From an uncultured Campylobacter sp. (GTDB lineage: Bacteria > Campylobacterota > Campylobacteria > Campylobacterales > Campylobacteraceae): a DNA stretch of 41,616 bases. Each line of letters starts with the position of its first letter. Within the stretch, counting starts at the first letter, position 1. Below are positions 13,193-20,453 of this stretch, in pieces. The notes below the pieces were generated by a model that searched no databases, had not been told where the DNA came from, and saw only the letters and a program-made list of their open reading frames with translations. The DNA lies in contig NZ_CALIBB010000256.1 in the NCBI RefSeq assembly GCF_938045595.1, positions 1 through 41,616 of the forward strand. Reading direction: 5' to 3'. A program made the position numbers and the translations under genes.

Positions 13193-14710
13193 TTAGCTTT
13201 GCAACATATTTTTTAAAATGTCGCGTTTGCGCTTTCGCTCTTTGATGATCCGGCTAGCCTTTGCATAATCAAACGCCGGCACCTTTGCGATGCGCCATGC
13301 CATCTCTAGCGCATCCAGCCCATCATCGTGCGCGCTTTTAGGGTAGGTATCAAGCTCGTCTATAAAAACGAGCGAGTTTTTATCACTTAAAATTACGCCA
13401 TTATTTATGGGCGGAGTTAGGCTATCGATACGAAGCTGCTTGGGCACGCTGTTTTTAAGCTCTATGATAGGCAGATAAAGCCCCAGTTCGCGGGCTTTTT
13501 TATCGAGCATATCCTTAAAAAACTCCTGAAACTGAATAGTTTCGATCGCGATTTTCAGCGGACGGTTAAGTCGTAAAATTTCAAGCGCCGCTGCTATGAT
13601 GCGATCCATCATAAGCTCGGGCTTTACTTTTGCCATCTTAACGCTTGCATAAAATTTGCCCTCATACGCCCCAAGCGTAGCTACGGCGAAATAATCGCCC
13701 TTGCTTTTTCCTAGGGCGGGGTCAATCCCCATATAATAGGCGTCGCAAAGAGGCATCTGCTCGAAAGTTTGATACCCGCTAAAGCTTGCCTCCTCTTTAC
13801 TCAGCGGCTCGTTTTGATATTCGCTCATAAAGGCACTTTTGGAGCTTAGAAACTCCTGTTTTATGCGCTCTTTATCCAGCCTGCTGTCATCGAGCAGCAG
13901 CTCTTTCATATCCCACTTTTGCTCATCTACGTTTGCGGGAAAAGCGCGCACCAGCGGATAGGATAGAGTTTTGAAATCCGCTCTTGCTTCGATGCGAAAG
14001 AGCAGGCTATCGTAATGCAGCGTCGTGCCTACGACGACGATATTATAAGCGTTATCGCCGCGGGCAGGCAGTTTCATAATGGCCTTTTCAAACCACTCAT
14101 AAAGTTTGTCGCGCTGGGCTTTTGTTTTTACGTTTTCGTCGTTTTCCAGATCGTCGCAAATGATAAGATCCGGACGAAATCCTCGCCAGTTTTCGCCGCG
14201 GATCTTTTTGCCTGCACCGTAAGCGGAAATTTTAAACGCCTGCTTACCGCTATAAAATACGATCTCCTCCTCCGTCCATTTATCGCCCTTGCTAATGCCA
14301 AAGTCTCTAATCAAAAGTTCGTTTTCCTCAAGCTCGTTTTTTATAAATTCGATCGTCTTTTTGGATAGATTTATCGTAGCGCTAATGATTACGCAGTTGC
14401 GCTTTCGCGCGGTTACCGCAGTATTAAAGAGTACCCAAAGCCTTGAAATCAGGGTAGTTTTGGCAGCTCCTCTGTAAGCCTTAAAAAGCAGATGCCTATT
14501 TTTCGTGCTTAGCTTCGCCTCATTTTTATAAAAATCCGCTCGAAATTTTGAGGTTTCAGGCAGACGTACGTGAGCGCCAAAATAGATCCGTACGCACTCT
14601 TTAAAGCTTGCGCGCGCAGCCTTTATCCTGCCGTTTCTTTGCGGATCGATGGCGCGTCTTAGGGATTTGAGCTTGATGCGCAGCGCTTCAATATCTTCAT
14701 TTGCAATCAT
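13193..14710 (-). CDS. Terminase large subunit (Mu gp28-like)
   Basis: 505 residues, normal length. ATPase half: Walker-A-like YRGAAKTT (79-86) and Walker B DLIICDDLEND (181-191, Asp186/Asp187, Glu189). Nuclease half: MGIDPALGKSKGDYFAVATL (Asp330, Asp339) and ETIQFQEFFKDML, ending with an Asp pair in HDDGLDALEMAWR. It packages DNA headful after cutting next to integrated copies. Start overlaps the small terminase stop by 4 bases. Confidence 0.93.
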   Translation of the reverse strand: MIANEDIEALRIKLKSLRRAIDPQRNGRIKAARASFKECVRIYFGAHVRLPETSKFRADFYKNEAKLSTKNRHLLFKAYRGAAKTTLISRLWVLFNTAVTARKRNCVIISATINLSKKTIEFIKNELEENELLIRDFGISKGDKWTEEEIVFYSGKQAFKISAYGAGKKIRGENWRGFRPDLIICDDLENDENVKTKAQRDKLYEWFEKAIMKLPARGDNAYNIVVVGTTLHYDSLLFRIEARADFKTLSYPLVRAFPANVDEQKWDMKELLLDDSRLDKERIKQEFLSSKSAFMSEYQNEPLSKEEASFSGYQTFEQMPLCDAYYMGIDPALGKSKGDYFAVATLGAYEGKFYASVKMAKVKPELMMDRIIAAALEILRLNRPLKIAIETIQFQEFFKDMLDKKARELGLYLPIIELKNSVPKQLRIDSLTPPINNGVILSDKNSLVFIDELDTYPKSAHDDGLDALEMAWRIAKVPAFDYAKASRIIKERKRKRDILKNMLQS

Positions 14711-15174
14711 TGCTTGAGCACCCGGCGTAAAATTTCATCCGCATTCGCAGCTAAAAACTCTGTCACGGCATCGCATTTTTTCTTCGTGGCAAGATCAGCA
14801 ATCTCATTTATCGCGCGGCTTGCGGCGTCTAGCATTTGAGCCTTTATATCCGTTTTAAGCGGGGCTTTAAGACTATAATAGGTTTGCGTATAATCTTTTA
14901 AAATTTCTAGTCTCTCTTGAGGCGGCAGCTCCTGCATCTGTGAAAACGCCCGCTCGAAGCTTTCTATCAGCGCAAGGATAAAACCTTGCTCGCTTTTGAT
15001 GGTATTACTCTGCTCTCTGTTTTTTGCAAGTGCTAGCTCATCCCAGTCCTCGCCCGCGGCTTTTGCTCTAGCCTTGGCGGCATAGATACTTTGGCGACTT
15101 ACGCCGCAAGCAGTAGCGATGTCGGTGATTGAGTAGCCTTTGATAAACATATCGCGTGCAGTTTTAACGTCCAA
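14707..15174 (-). CDS. DUF1804 terminase small subunit (Mu gp27-like)
   Basis: 155 residues from a TTG with a perfect AAGGAGG upstream. N-terminal helix-turn-helix (MFIKGYSITDIATACGVSRQ) followed by KARAKAAGEDWDEL, the characteristic DUF1804 block, then a helical oligomerisation region. It recognises phage DNA for packaging and hands it to the large subunit. It opens the minus-strand head operon, divergent from the scaffold/protease operon. Confidence 0.88.
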   Translation of the reverse strand: MDVKTARDMFIKGYSITDIATACGVSRQSIYAAKARAKAAGEDWDELALAKNREQSNTIKSEQGFILALIESFERAFSQMQELPPQERLEILKDYTQTYYSLKAPLKTDIKAQMLDAASRAINEIADLATKKKCDAVTEFLAANADEILRRVLKQ

Positions 15175-15347
15175 GGCTTACCTCCTTAAATTTGCGCGTC
15201 GTCTCACTTTGCTATGCGCGACGATTTTATTTTTATCTCGCATTTTAGCCCGAATTTTTTTCCGTTTCACTCTTGATAGCCCCTAAATAGAGTGATTTTA
15301 ACGGCGTTTGTCCGTATAATACCGCCAAATTTCGAGACGGAGGCAGT
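15175..15347. promoter_or_regulatory. Divergent late promoter region
   Basis: 173 bases between the two divergent head operons. A TATAAT at 15315-15320 faces the plus-strand genes with no good -35, as expected for an activated late promoter. A short inverted repeat (CGTCG/CGACG) followed by TTTTATTTTT lies near the terminase start. A single activator could fire both head operons from here. Confidence 0.5.
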
Positions 15348-16109
15348 ATGAGACAAGGCATAAATAGCGTTTTAGAGCTAAATTTTAAGCAGAACGAAAA
15401 GGTAAAGGTTTCGCCGGTCGGCGAAGTGATAGGTCTTGACGGGCGAGCGTTTCGGATCGACGGCGCCGCACTGATAGCCTCCATAGAAAAAAACGCCCTT
15501 GATATCGCCCTTGATGAAAACCACAGCTTTGGCGCGGCTTTAGGGTGGTTTGATAAGGATAGTTTCGAGCTTAGAGATGGCGGGATTTACGCTAGCCTAA
15601 GCCTAAATAAAACGGGTGAGGAGCTTATCGGCTCGCGGGCGTATCGATACCTAAGCCCCGTTTTTGATATGGGAGAGAATAGACGGGTGATCGGGCTTGA
15701 TAGCGTAGGGCTCGTAAATCGCCCAAATTTGCTAAATAATGCAATCAACTCAAAAGGAGAGGAAGAGATGGATAAAGAAATTTCGGAGCTTTCGGCAAAA
15801 ATAGACGCCCTAGGCAAGCAAATAGAGGAGCTTAGCGCAAATTTTGCCGCTAGCAACAAAGCAGAGGCTGTAAACGCAAAGCAAGACGATGCCGCAGAAA
15901 GCGAAGCGAATGCAAAAGAAAACAACGCGATAGAGGAAAAGATCACGGCGCTAGACGGACAGGTGCAAAAGCTTAGCTCCCTTTTGGGCGCGTTTTTCGG
16001 CAAAAAGGAGCTTCAAAAAAATAGCGCGTCCTCCCTAAGCGACGAGCAGAAAAAGGTGGCCTCTCTTTTAGGGCTTAGCGAAGAGGAATATGCAAAGGGG
16101 ATTAAATAA
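15348..16109 (+). CDS. Mu I-like protease/scaffold protein
   Basis: 253 residues, GGAGGCAG site. The N-terminal 130 residues match the Mu I protease domain: VSPVGEVIGLDGRAF, the catalytic-region ALDENHSFGAALGWF, SRAYRYLSPVFDMG, and LVNRPNLLNNAI. After that comes an Ala/Glu/Lys coiled coil (EISELSAKIDALGKQIEELS), the scaffold part that shapes the prohead and is later cleaved. The stop overlaps the major head start (TAATG). As in Mu, an internal start could make a free scaffold; ATG 15768 (preceded by GAGAGGAAGAG) is a candidate. Confidence 0.9.
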   Translation: MRQGINSVLELNFKQNEKVKVSPVGEVIGLDGRAFRIDGAALIASIEKNALDIALDENHSFGAALGWFDKDSFELRDGGIYASLSLNKTGEELIGSRAYRYLSPVFDMGENRRVIGLDSVGLVNRPNLLNNAINSKGEEEMDKEISELSAKIDALGKQIEELSANFAASNKAEAVNAKQDDAAESEANAKENNAIEEKITALDGQVQKLSSLLGAFFGKKELQKNSASSLSDEQKKVASLLGLSEEEYAKGIK

Positions 16110-16972
16110 TGGCAAATTTTGAAGAGACATCGATCGGCTTTAAGGCGGTCTTTCAAAAGACCTTCAACGATACCAAAAGCGAGGCGGATGTTCTTGCTAT
16201 GCGCATAGACAGCAACGATCTAAGCGAGAAATATGTTTGGCTGGGTAACTTTCCGATGATGAAAGAGTGGGTCGGCGATAGAGATATCAAAAAGTTCAAG
16301 GATTATGGCTATGCGCTAGAAAATCAGCCTTTTGAAGCGAGCGTTACGGTGCCAAATACTCATCTTGAATATGACAAAGTCGGGCTCTATAAACCTGCGA
16401 TCGAACAGATGGCGTTCAATGCAAAAAAATTCGGCGGCGCGCTAGTGGCGAAAATTCTAGCCAACGCAGCCGACTCCACAAAGGGCAAATGCTACGACGG
16501 CAAGGCGTTTTTTGCCGCCGACCATGCATCTGGTAGTGATACCTATGCAAATAGCGGCACCGGCGCGCTGGATACGGCGCATCTTTTAGCTGCGGAAGCC
16601 TATATGATCAGCATCAAAGGCGACACCGGGCAAGCCCTGGGCGTAAGTCCGACGCATCTAATCTGCGGTCCTAAAAACCTTGCCGCAGCAATTACTGCAG
16701 TAAATAAGGAGCATTTAACCGCAGGCGAAACAAACCCTACTTTTAAGCGCTATAGCTTGCTCGTTTTGCCGGAGATCGCGGGCACTGAGTGGTATTTGAT
16801 GGATCTAGGCAAACCGGTTCGCCCTTTTGTGCTTCAAGTTGCGAAAGATGGCGTCTTTGAGAGCAGCGACGACCATAAATTTATGAAAGACGCTGCGCTA
16901 TTCGGCTGCAAAAGCTTTATGAACGCAGGATACGCGTTATGGCAACTTGCCTATATGTCCACGGGAAAATAA
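16109..16972 (+). CDS. Mu T-like major head protein
   Basis: 287 residues. Features of the Mu gpT family: SIGFKAVFQKTFND, WLGNFPMMKEWVGDR, the E-loop-like FEASVTVPNTHLEYDKVGLY, and PTHLICGPKNLAAAITAVNK. It forms the HK97-fold capsid shell on the scaffold coded upstream. Spacing and coupling suggest high-level cotranslation. Confidence 0.93.
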   Translation: MANFEETSIGFKAVFQKTFNDTKSEADVLAMRIDSNDLSEKYVWLGNFPMMKEWVGDRDIKKFKDYGYALENQPFEASVTVPNTHLEYDKVGLYKPAIEQMAFNAKKFGGALVAKILANAADSTKGKCYDGKAFFAADHASGSDTYANSGTGALDTAHLLAAEAYMISIKGDTGQALGVSPTHLICGPKNLAAAITAVNKEHLTAGETNPTFKRYSLLVLPEIAGTEWYLMDLGKPVRPFVLQVAKDGVFESSDDHKFMKDAALFGCKSFMNAGYALWQLAYMSTGK

Positions 16973-16981
16973 GGAGATAAG

Positions 16982-17257
16982 ATGCATTATTGTGCGGAGG
17001 ATTTTTTAGAAGATGGACGAGGAATTTCTAAGCAGAGCGAGACAGAGTCTATTCAACAAGGCGGAAGTGAGCGAGGCTCTAGCGAAGCAAGCGATGGAGG
17101 AAGCCAGAGCGCTGAGCAAGAAAAAGGCGATTCCGAAACCCTCGCTAATGGATCTGGCGATGTTTCGACTCAAGCTACTACTGAAAATAGAGCCGACGCA
17201 GCTGGATCAGATACTGGCAAACGAGGCCCTAAGAGAAGCGGCAGCGATAAAAAATGA
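16982..17257 (+). CDS. Overlapping reading frame with the better ribosome site, 91 aa
   Basis: Begins 9 bases after the major head gene with a perfect AAGGAG at ideal distance. After 15 residues the product becomes a hydrophilic Ser/Gly/Glu/Gln string without predicted structure, ending in a basic tail (GKRGPKRSGSDKK). It shares nearly all its length with the frame at 17013. It may be a genuine disordered protein, or mainly a device to carry ribosomes to the internal start. Confidence 0.4.
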   Translation: MHYCAEDFLEDGRGISKQSETESIQQGGSERGSSEASDGGSQSAEQEKGDSETLANGSGDVSTQATTENRADAAGSDTGKRGPKRSGSDKK

Positions 17258-17318
17258 TGACGGCAGCGGCGGGATAATCAAGAGCGGACAGCGCAAAAGC
17301 GAGCTTAATCAAATTTGA
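17013..17318 (+). CDS. Helical head-completion candidate in the nested frame, 101 aa
   Basis: Codon use (AGC, GCG, CTA, ATA) resembles the neighbouring late genes, and the product is a plausible helical protein (starting MDEEFLSRARQSLFNKAEVS). GGAGG lies rather far (about 13 bases) upstream. Its position between head and tail tube would suit a head completion protein, but no family is recognised. Confidence 0.55.
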   Translation: MDEEFLSRARQSLFNKAEVSEALAKQAMEEARALSKKKAIPKPSLMDLAMFRLKLLLKIEPTQLDQILANEALREAAAIKNDDGSGGIIKSGQRKSELNQI

Positions 17319-17539
17319 TATTTCGTCGATTTTTAAGCCTGCAAGCGGGAGGGTAGAGCCCCGCTCTCAGGGCTCGCGAGAAATATTAGGTCCCAGCGGA
17401 AGTATCGCAAGGCTAGGCTAGGAGCGATAAGGGCGCGAATGAGGCGGGCTGGATTGTCCCGCCGCAGTGAAGCGCACGCAATCGCGACGACGCATAGCGA
17501 AGCGAGACGACGCGCAAATTTAAAATAAAGGAGAAAAAT
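17319..17539. other. GC-rich noncoding stretch with hairpins
   Basis: 221 bases without a credible reading frame, unusually GC-rich for an intergenic region here. It holds several inverted repeats, for example GCGGG...CCCGC (near 17442-17463), and a run of CGACGACGC/GCGAGACGACGCGC words before the tail tube ribosome site. It could be a structured leader or a decayed gene. Confidence 0.5.
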
Positions 17540-18268
17540 ATGGCTAGCAGTAGCGATTACGTAACCCTCGGCGGCGGTAAACTCTATATTGACGTCTATA
17601 AAGAGGGCAAGCCTACGGGTAGATTTGAATATTTCGGACTAAGTTCCGACGTAAGCATAAAGACCGAGCTTGAGAAGCTAGAGCATACCAACACTGAGGG
17701 GGCAACGCAGGCGATAGATAAGACTATCGTAAAAAGCCAAAGTGCGAGTATGAGCTTTAAAAGCGATGAAATTTCGATAAAGAATTTAGCTAGAGCCTAT
17801 TTTGGCGAAACGTCGCAAAGCGAAAAAACGGCTAACGTTAAAATTACCGACGCCAAAGCGGGCGAAATCGTCGATCTAGGAGCCGTAGGCGGCAATCTTA
17901 GCGCCACCGTAGGCGGAGGCGGCACCGCTCCAAAAAAGGATGAGGACTATAAGTATCACGCAAATAGCGGTATAGTCGAATTTCTAAAAGATATTTCCGG
18001 AGAGGTTACTTTGGCGCTGAGCGCCGGTATCCAAAAGGAGAAGATGAGCGCCTTTAAAAACAGCAAACTGGAGTGCGCGCTGATGTTTATCGGCGAGGCG
18101 GCGACGGGAAGCGCGATGAAAGCGACTTTTTATAAGTGCTCCTTAAGAGCGGACGGGGATTTTGCGCTCAAGGGCGATGATTGGCTCTCTATCAGCTTCA
18201 GCGTCGATATTCTCAAAGACGAAACCCGTGCGGCAGGGAACCAATTCTTTGAAATTTGCGCTCTTTAA
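17540..18268 (+). CDS. Major tail tube protein (siphovirus type)
   Basis: 242 residues, AAAGGAG site. Begins MASSSDYVTLGGGKLYIDVY; typical tube-protein signs are the G-rich N-terminus, the beta-rich middle with ELEKLEHTNTEGATQAIDKT, and a C-terminal half with KAGEIVDLGA and ALMFIGEAATG repeated strand patterns. It polymerises around the tape measure. Absence of a sheath gene before it argues for a non-contractile tail. Confidence 0.72.
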   Translation: MASSSDYVTLGGGKLYIDVYKEGKPTGRFEYFGLSSDVSIKTELEKLEHTNTEGATQAIDKTIVKSQSASMSFKSDEISIKNLARAYFGETSQSEKTANVKITDAKAGEIVDLGAVGGNLSATVGGGGTAPKKDEDYKYHANSGIVEFLKDISGEVTLALSAGIQKEKMSAFKNSKLECALMFIGEAATGSAMKATFYKCSLRADGDFALKGDDWLSISFSVDILKDETRAAGNQFFEICAL

Positions 18269-18278
18269 GGATAGAATT

Positions 18279-18587
18279 ATGCCTTTTTTGAACGCGAGAA
18301 TTTTGGGTTACGCCTTGATCGCAGTCTGCATGCTAAGCGCAGCGTGGATTACGAAGCTGAAATTTGAAATTTCGTCTCTTAATAATGCCTATGCTTCAAA
18401 ACAGGCGGAAGCTCAAAGCTGCGCGGCAAGCCTAAGCTTACAAAATGCAGCGATAAAGTCGCTGCAGATTAAAGCAAGCAGGCTGAATGAGGATAAAATC
18501 AAGAGCGTCTCAAAAATTTATATAAAGGACAAAGGCTGTGAGAGTGAGCTTAGAGCGTATAAAATGCTTTTTAATAGCGCTTTTTAG
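18279..18587 (+). CDS. Rz-like inner-membrane spanin
   Basis: 102 residues, AAGGAT site. N-terminal anchor (YALIAVCMLSAAWI, about 10-23) followed by a periplasmic coiled coil (LKFEISSLNNAYASKQAEAQ). Size and topology fit i-spanins, which fuse inner and outer membranes at the end of lysis. The partner o-spanin gene starts within its last codons in another frame, the usual overlapping arrangement. Confidence 0.8.
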   Translation: MPFLNARILGYALIAVCMLSAAWITKLKFEISSLNNAYASKQAEAQSCAASLSLQNAAIKSLQIKASRLNEDKIKSVSKIYIKDKGCESELRAYKMLFNSAF

Positions 18588-18777
18588 CGTCTTTATGCTT
18601 GCAGGCTGCGCTAAAGAGCCGCAGATAAAGCAGGTATTCATCCCTGTAAAATGTAACCTAAAAATGCCTCTGCGCCCCGCCGAAAGCTCGGATTTCGAGG
18701 CGCACAAGGCACTAATGGCATATTTTCTAAAGTGCGAACAGATCGCAAAAGATTGCACGCAGGGAGCGAATGAATGA
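18538..18777 (+). CDS. Rz1-like spanin lipoprotein
   Basis: 79 residues from a GTG inside the Rz gene. Signal peptide FLIALFSVFMLAGC with a lipobox (LAGC) processed at Cys24, then a short Pro-containing periplasmic part (CNLKMPLRPAESS). With the upstream gene it forms the two-component spanin. Confidence 0.8.
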   Translation: MRVSLERIKCFLIALFSVFMLAGCAKEPQIKQVFIPVKCNLKMPLRPAESSDFEAHKALMAYFLKCEQIAKDCTQGANE

Positions 18778-18962
18778 GACCTGTTCTGCTCTATCTACTG
18801 CGCGCGGTGCTTTTGGTGATTTTCAATTTAGAGCTTTTTGCGCTACTTGAGCTTTTTATTCGCAATACGAATGCGCTATTTTTGGCATGGTCGTGCTGCA
18901 TAGGCATTAGCGGGGCGCTTACGGCGTCTCCCGGGCGCTTGAGCCCACACGGCAAAGCATGA
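18774..18962 (+). CDS. Small membrane protein, possible antiholin or holin partner, 62 aa
   Basis: Start overlaps the Rz1 stop (ATGA). Two hydrophobic spans (LLYLLRAVLLVIFNLELFAL and ALFLAWSCCIGISGAL). Lies between spanin and holin genes, so a lysis-timing role is likely by position only. Confidence 0.6.
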   Translation: MRPVLLYLLRAVLLVIFNLELFALLELFIRNTNALFLAWSCCIGISGALTASPGRLSPHGKA

Positions 18963-18965
18963 GAA

Positions 18966-19268
18966 ATGGAGTATCTAGCTTATGTCTGTGCCGTCGGCGT
19001 CGCAGGCAGCATAGTAGCATGGTTTAGGCGGCCTTCCGTAACCGAAAAATCGCCGACGGTAGCGCTGCGCTCGTTTTTTACGAGGCTTTGCGACGGCTGT
19101 TTTAGCGCCTATATCATTTATGAGATCGCGTTTTTTTATACCAAGGATATGCGTCTTGCTCTCGCAATCTGCGGGATAGGAGCGTTTAAAGGAAGCGGGA
19201 TTTTAGATTTAGCGACAAGCTTTTTTAAAGAGAAATTTACCCTAAGAGACGATGAGGAGCCAAAATGA
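18966..19268 (+). CDS. Phage holin-like protein, 100 aa
   Basis: Three hydrophobic stretches (AYVCAVGVAGSIVAWF, FSAYIIYEIAFFY, LALAICGIGAFKGSGIL) and a charged C-terminus (KEKFTLRDDEEPK), as in small holins. It would permeabilise the inner membrane at lysis. No separate muramidase is visible nearby; the DUF5675 gene at 28563 is the only endolysin-like candidate. Confidence 0.65.
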   Translation: MEYLAYVCAVGVAGSIVAWFRRPSVTEKSPTVALRSFFTRLCDGCFSAYIIYEIAFFYTKDMRLALAICGIGAFKGSGILDLATSFFKEKFTLRDDEEPK

Positions 19269-19606
19269 AAGAGACGCTGGAGTATTTAAAATCCAAGCTA
19301 AATCTTACGGCGGTAGCGAATACGGCGCTTATAGATCAAAACGGCGATTATCTGATTTTTAGCGGCTTTGAGCGTATCAGCGCGAACGAAACTAGCCTGA
19401 AGTTTCAAATCGTTTTAGCGCGCAACACTTTAGATTGCGAAATTTACGGAATTTTAGATGAGATCATGGCACTTAGCGACAAGCTTTTAAAAGATGAAGC
19501 CGCAAGCCGCGCCGTCATTTTAAAAAGCGCCGAGACGCGTTTTATAAGCGAAAGCCTATACGCCTACATTTTTGATCTAAATTTCCCTATAAAACGAGTT
19601 AAATAG
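19265..19606 (+). CDS. Probable tail terminator/completion protein, 113 aa
   Basis: ATGA overlap with the holin. Product MKETLEYLKSKLNLTAVANT and onward, alpha/beta, with NGDYLIFSGFERI and LKFQIVLARNTLDCEIYGIL, a pattern like the small tail-terminator fold (helix-strand-strand-strand-helix). Position just before the tail chaperones supports this. Not recognised at family level. Confidence 0.5.
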   Translation: MKETLEYLKSKLNLTAVANTALIDQNGDYLIFSGFERISANETSLKFQIVLARNTLDCEIYGILDEIMALSDKLLKDEAASRAVILKSAETRFISESLYAYIFDLNFPIKRVK

Positions 19607-19614
19607 GAGTGAGA

Positions 19615-19869
19615 ATGGATCTGTTTAAAAAAAAGACGTTGAAAAACGGCATTACGATTAGAGAATTATCCATCGGATTAATTTATAAAATTCAATCGGG
19701 CATCATCAAAAACGACGATATAGCCGAAATTTTAAAGCAGTGCTGCGATCTTAGCGCAGATAAGATTGAAAACCTAGGCTATAGCGCCGCAAATGAGCTT
19801 TATGAGGAAATTTTGCGCCTAACCTACGGCGATCTTACCGCAAGCGACGAGGGCGGTAAAAAAAAATAA
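19615..19869 (+). CDS. Tail assembly chaperone, short form (gpG-type)
   Basis: 84 residues; I prefer this ATG (TAGGAG upstream) to the GTG six bases earlier. Product starts MDLFKKKTLKNGITIRELSI and ends EGGKKK just before a TAA that follows nine A residues. By position directly before the tape measure it is the short tail chaperone; the long form is made by -1 slippage (next entry). Confidence 0.75.
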   Translation: MDLFKKKTLKNGITIRELSIGLIYKIQSGIIKNDDIAEILKQCCDLSADKIENLGYSAANELYEEILRLTYGDLTASDEGGKKK

Positions 19870-20108
19870 CCTTTTGGATCTGCTACCTGCTAAAGCACGG
19901 CTTGGCTAGAGCGTGGGAGCTTCCTTTTAGCTTTGCAAAAGAGGCGATAGAGGGCTTTTCGCAGATAGAGGCTCAAGGGCTAAAAGAAATTTCTGCAGCG
20001 GTTAGGATCGCGCGCTTCGCGGACGATCGGGCGTTTAAAAAATTTATAAGCGAGGGAAAAAGTGAAAAAAGCGGTATCGAAAGGCTTAAAGAATTTGCTA
20101 AAGCTTGA
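19858..20108 (+). CDS. -1 frameshift extension giving the long tail chaperone (gpGT-type)
   Basis: At A9 (19858-19866) a slip of one base back skips the TAA (19867-19869) and reads on as ITFWICYLLKHGLARAWELP to the stop at 20106-20108. The aromatic start and the LARAWELPFSF block are typical of the T domain of tail chaperones, and there is no good independent start (a TTG at 19902 lacks a ribosome site). Fusion length is about 164 residues. Such gpG/gpGT pairs coat the tape measure during tail assembly. Confidence 0.8.
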
Positions 20109-20111
20109 TTT

Positions 20112-20405
20112 TTACGCGCACCGCGTAAAGCTTATCCCGCTTTTTTGCGACAGCTCGCGCACAAAGGGCTCGTCTTTAGGCGAAATCCTAACTTCGGCTC
20201 GCTTTTCGCGGCTAAATTTATCTATATTTTTAAATATAAAAGCTAACTCCGGGCGTCTTAAGCGCTTTTGTGCTTCGATTTTTGCGGTAATCTTTTGCGC
20301 CTTTTTGCGTGTGAAATACTCTTTTATATGCGCCGCTATCACAAGACACATTAAAAAGCCAAACAAGCCTTCGCCGTTTTTATCTGTAAAACCGAATAGA
20401 TCCAT
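20112..20405 (-). CDS. Small membrane protein on the opposite strand in the tail operon, 97 aa
   Basis: I chose the ATG at 20405 because GGAGACG lies upstream, and a TATAAT (minus strand) precedes it. Product starts MDLFGFTDKNGEGLFGFLMC: a hydrophobic segment at about 14-28 (LFGFLMCLVIAAHI), then a long basic helical tail (TRKKAQKITAKIEAQKRLRR). It fills the gap between chaperone and tape measure, against the direction of its neighbours, so it is probably expressed on its own, perhaps from the prophage. No family recognised. Confidence 0.55.
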   Translation of the reverse strand: MDLFGFTDKNGEGLFGFLMCLVIAAHIKEYFTRKKAQKITAKIEAQKRLRRPELAFIFKNIDKFSREKRAEVRISPKDEPFVRELSQKSGISFTRCA

Positions 20406-20453
20406 TTGCTCGTCTCCTGAAAGCATATTATATCAAAATTTAAGGCAAAGCGC

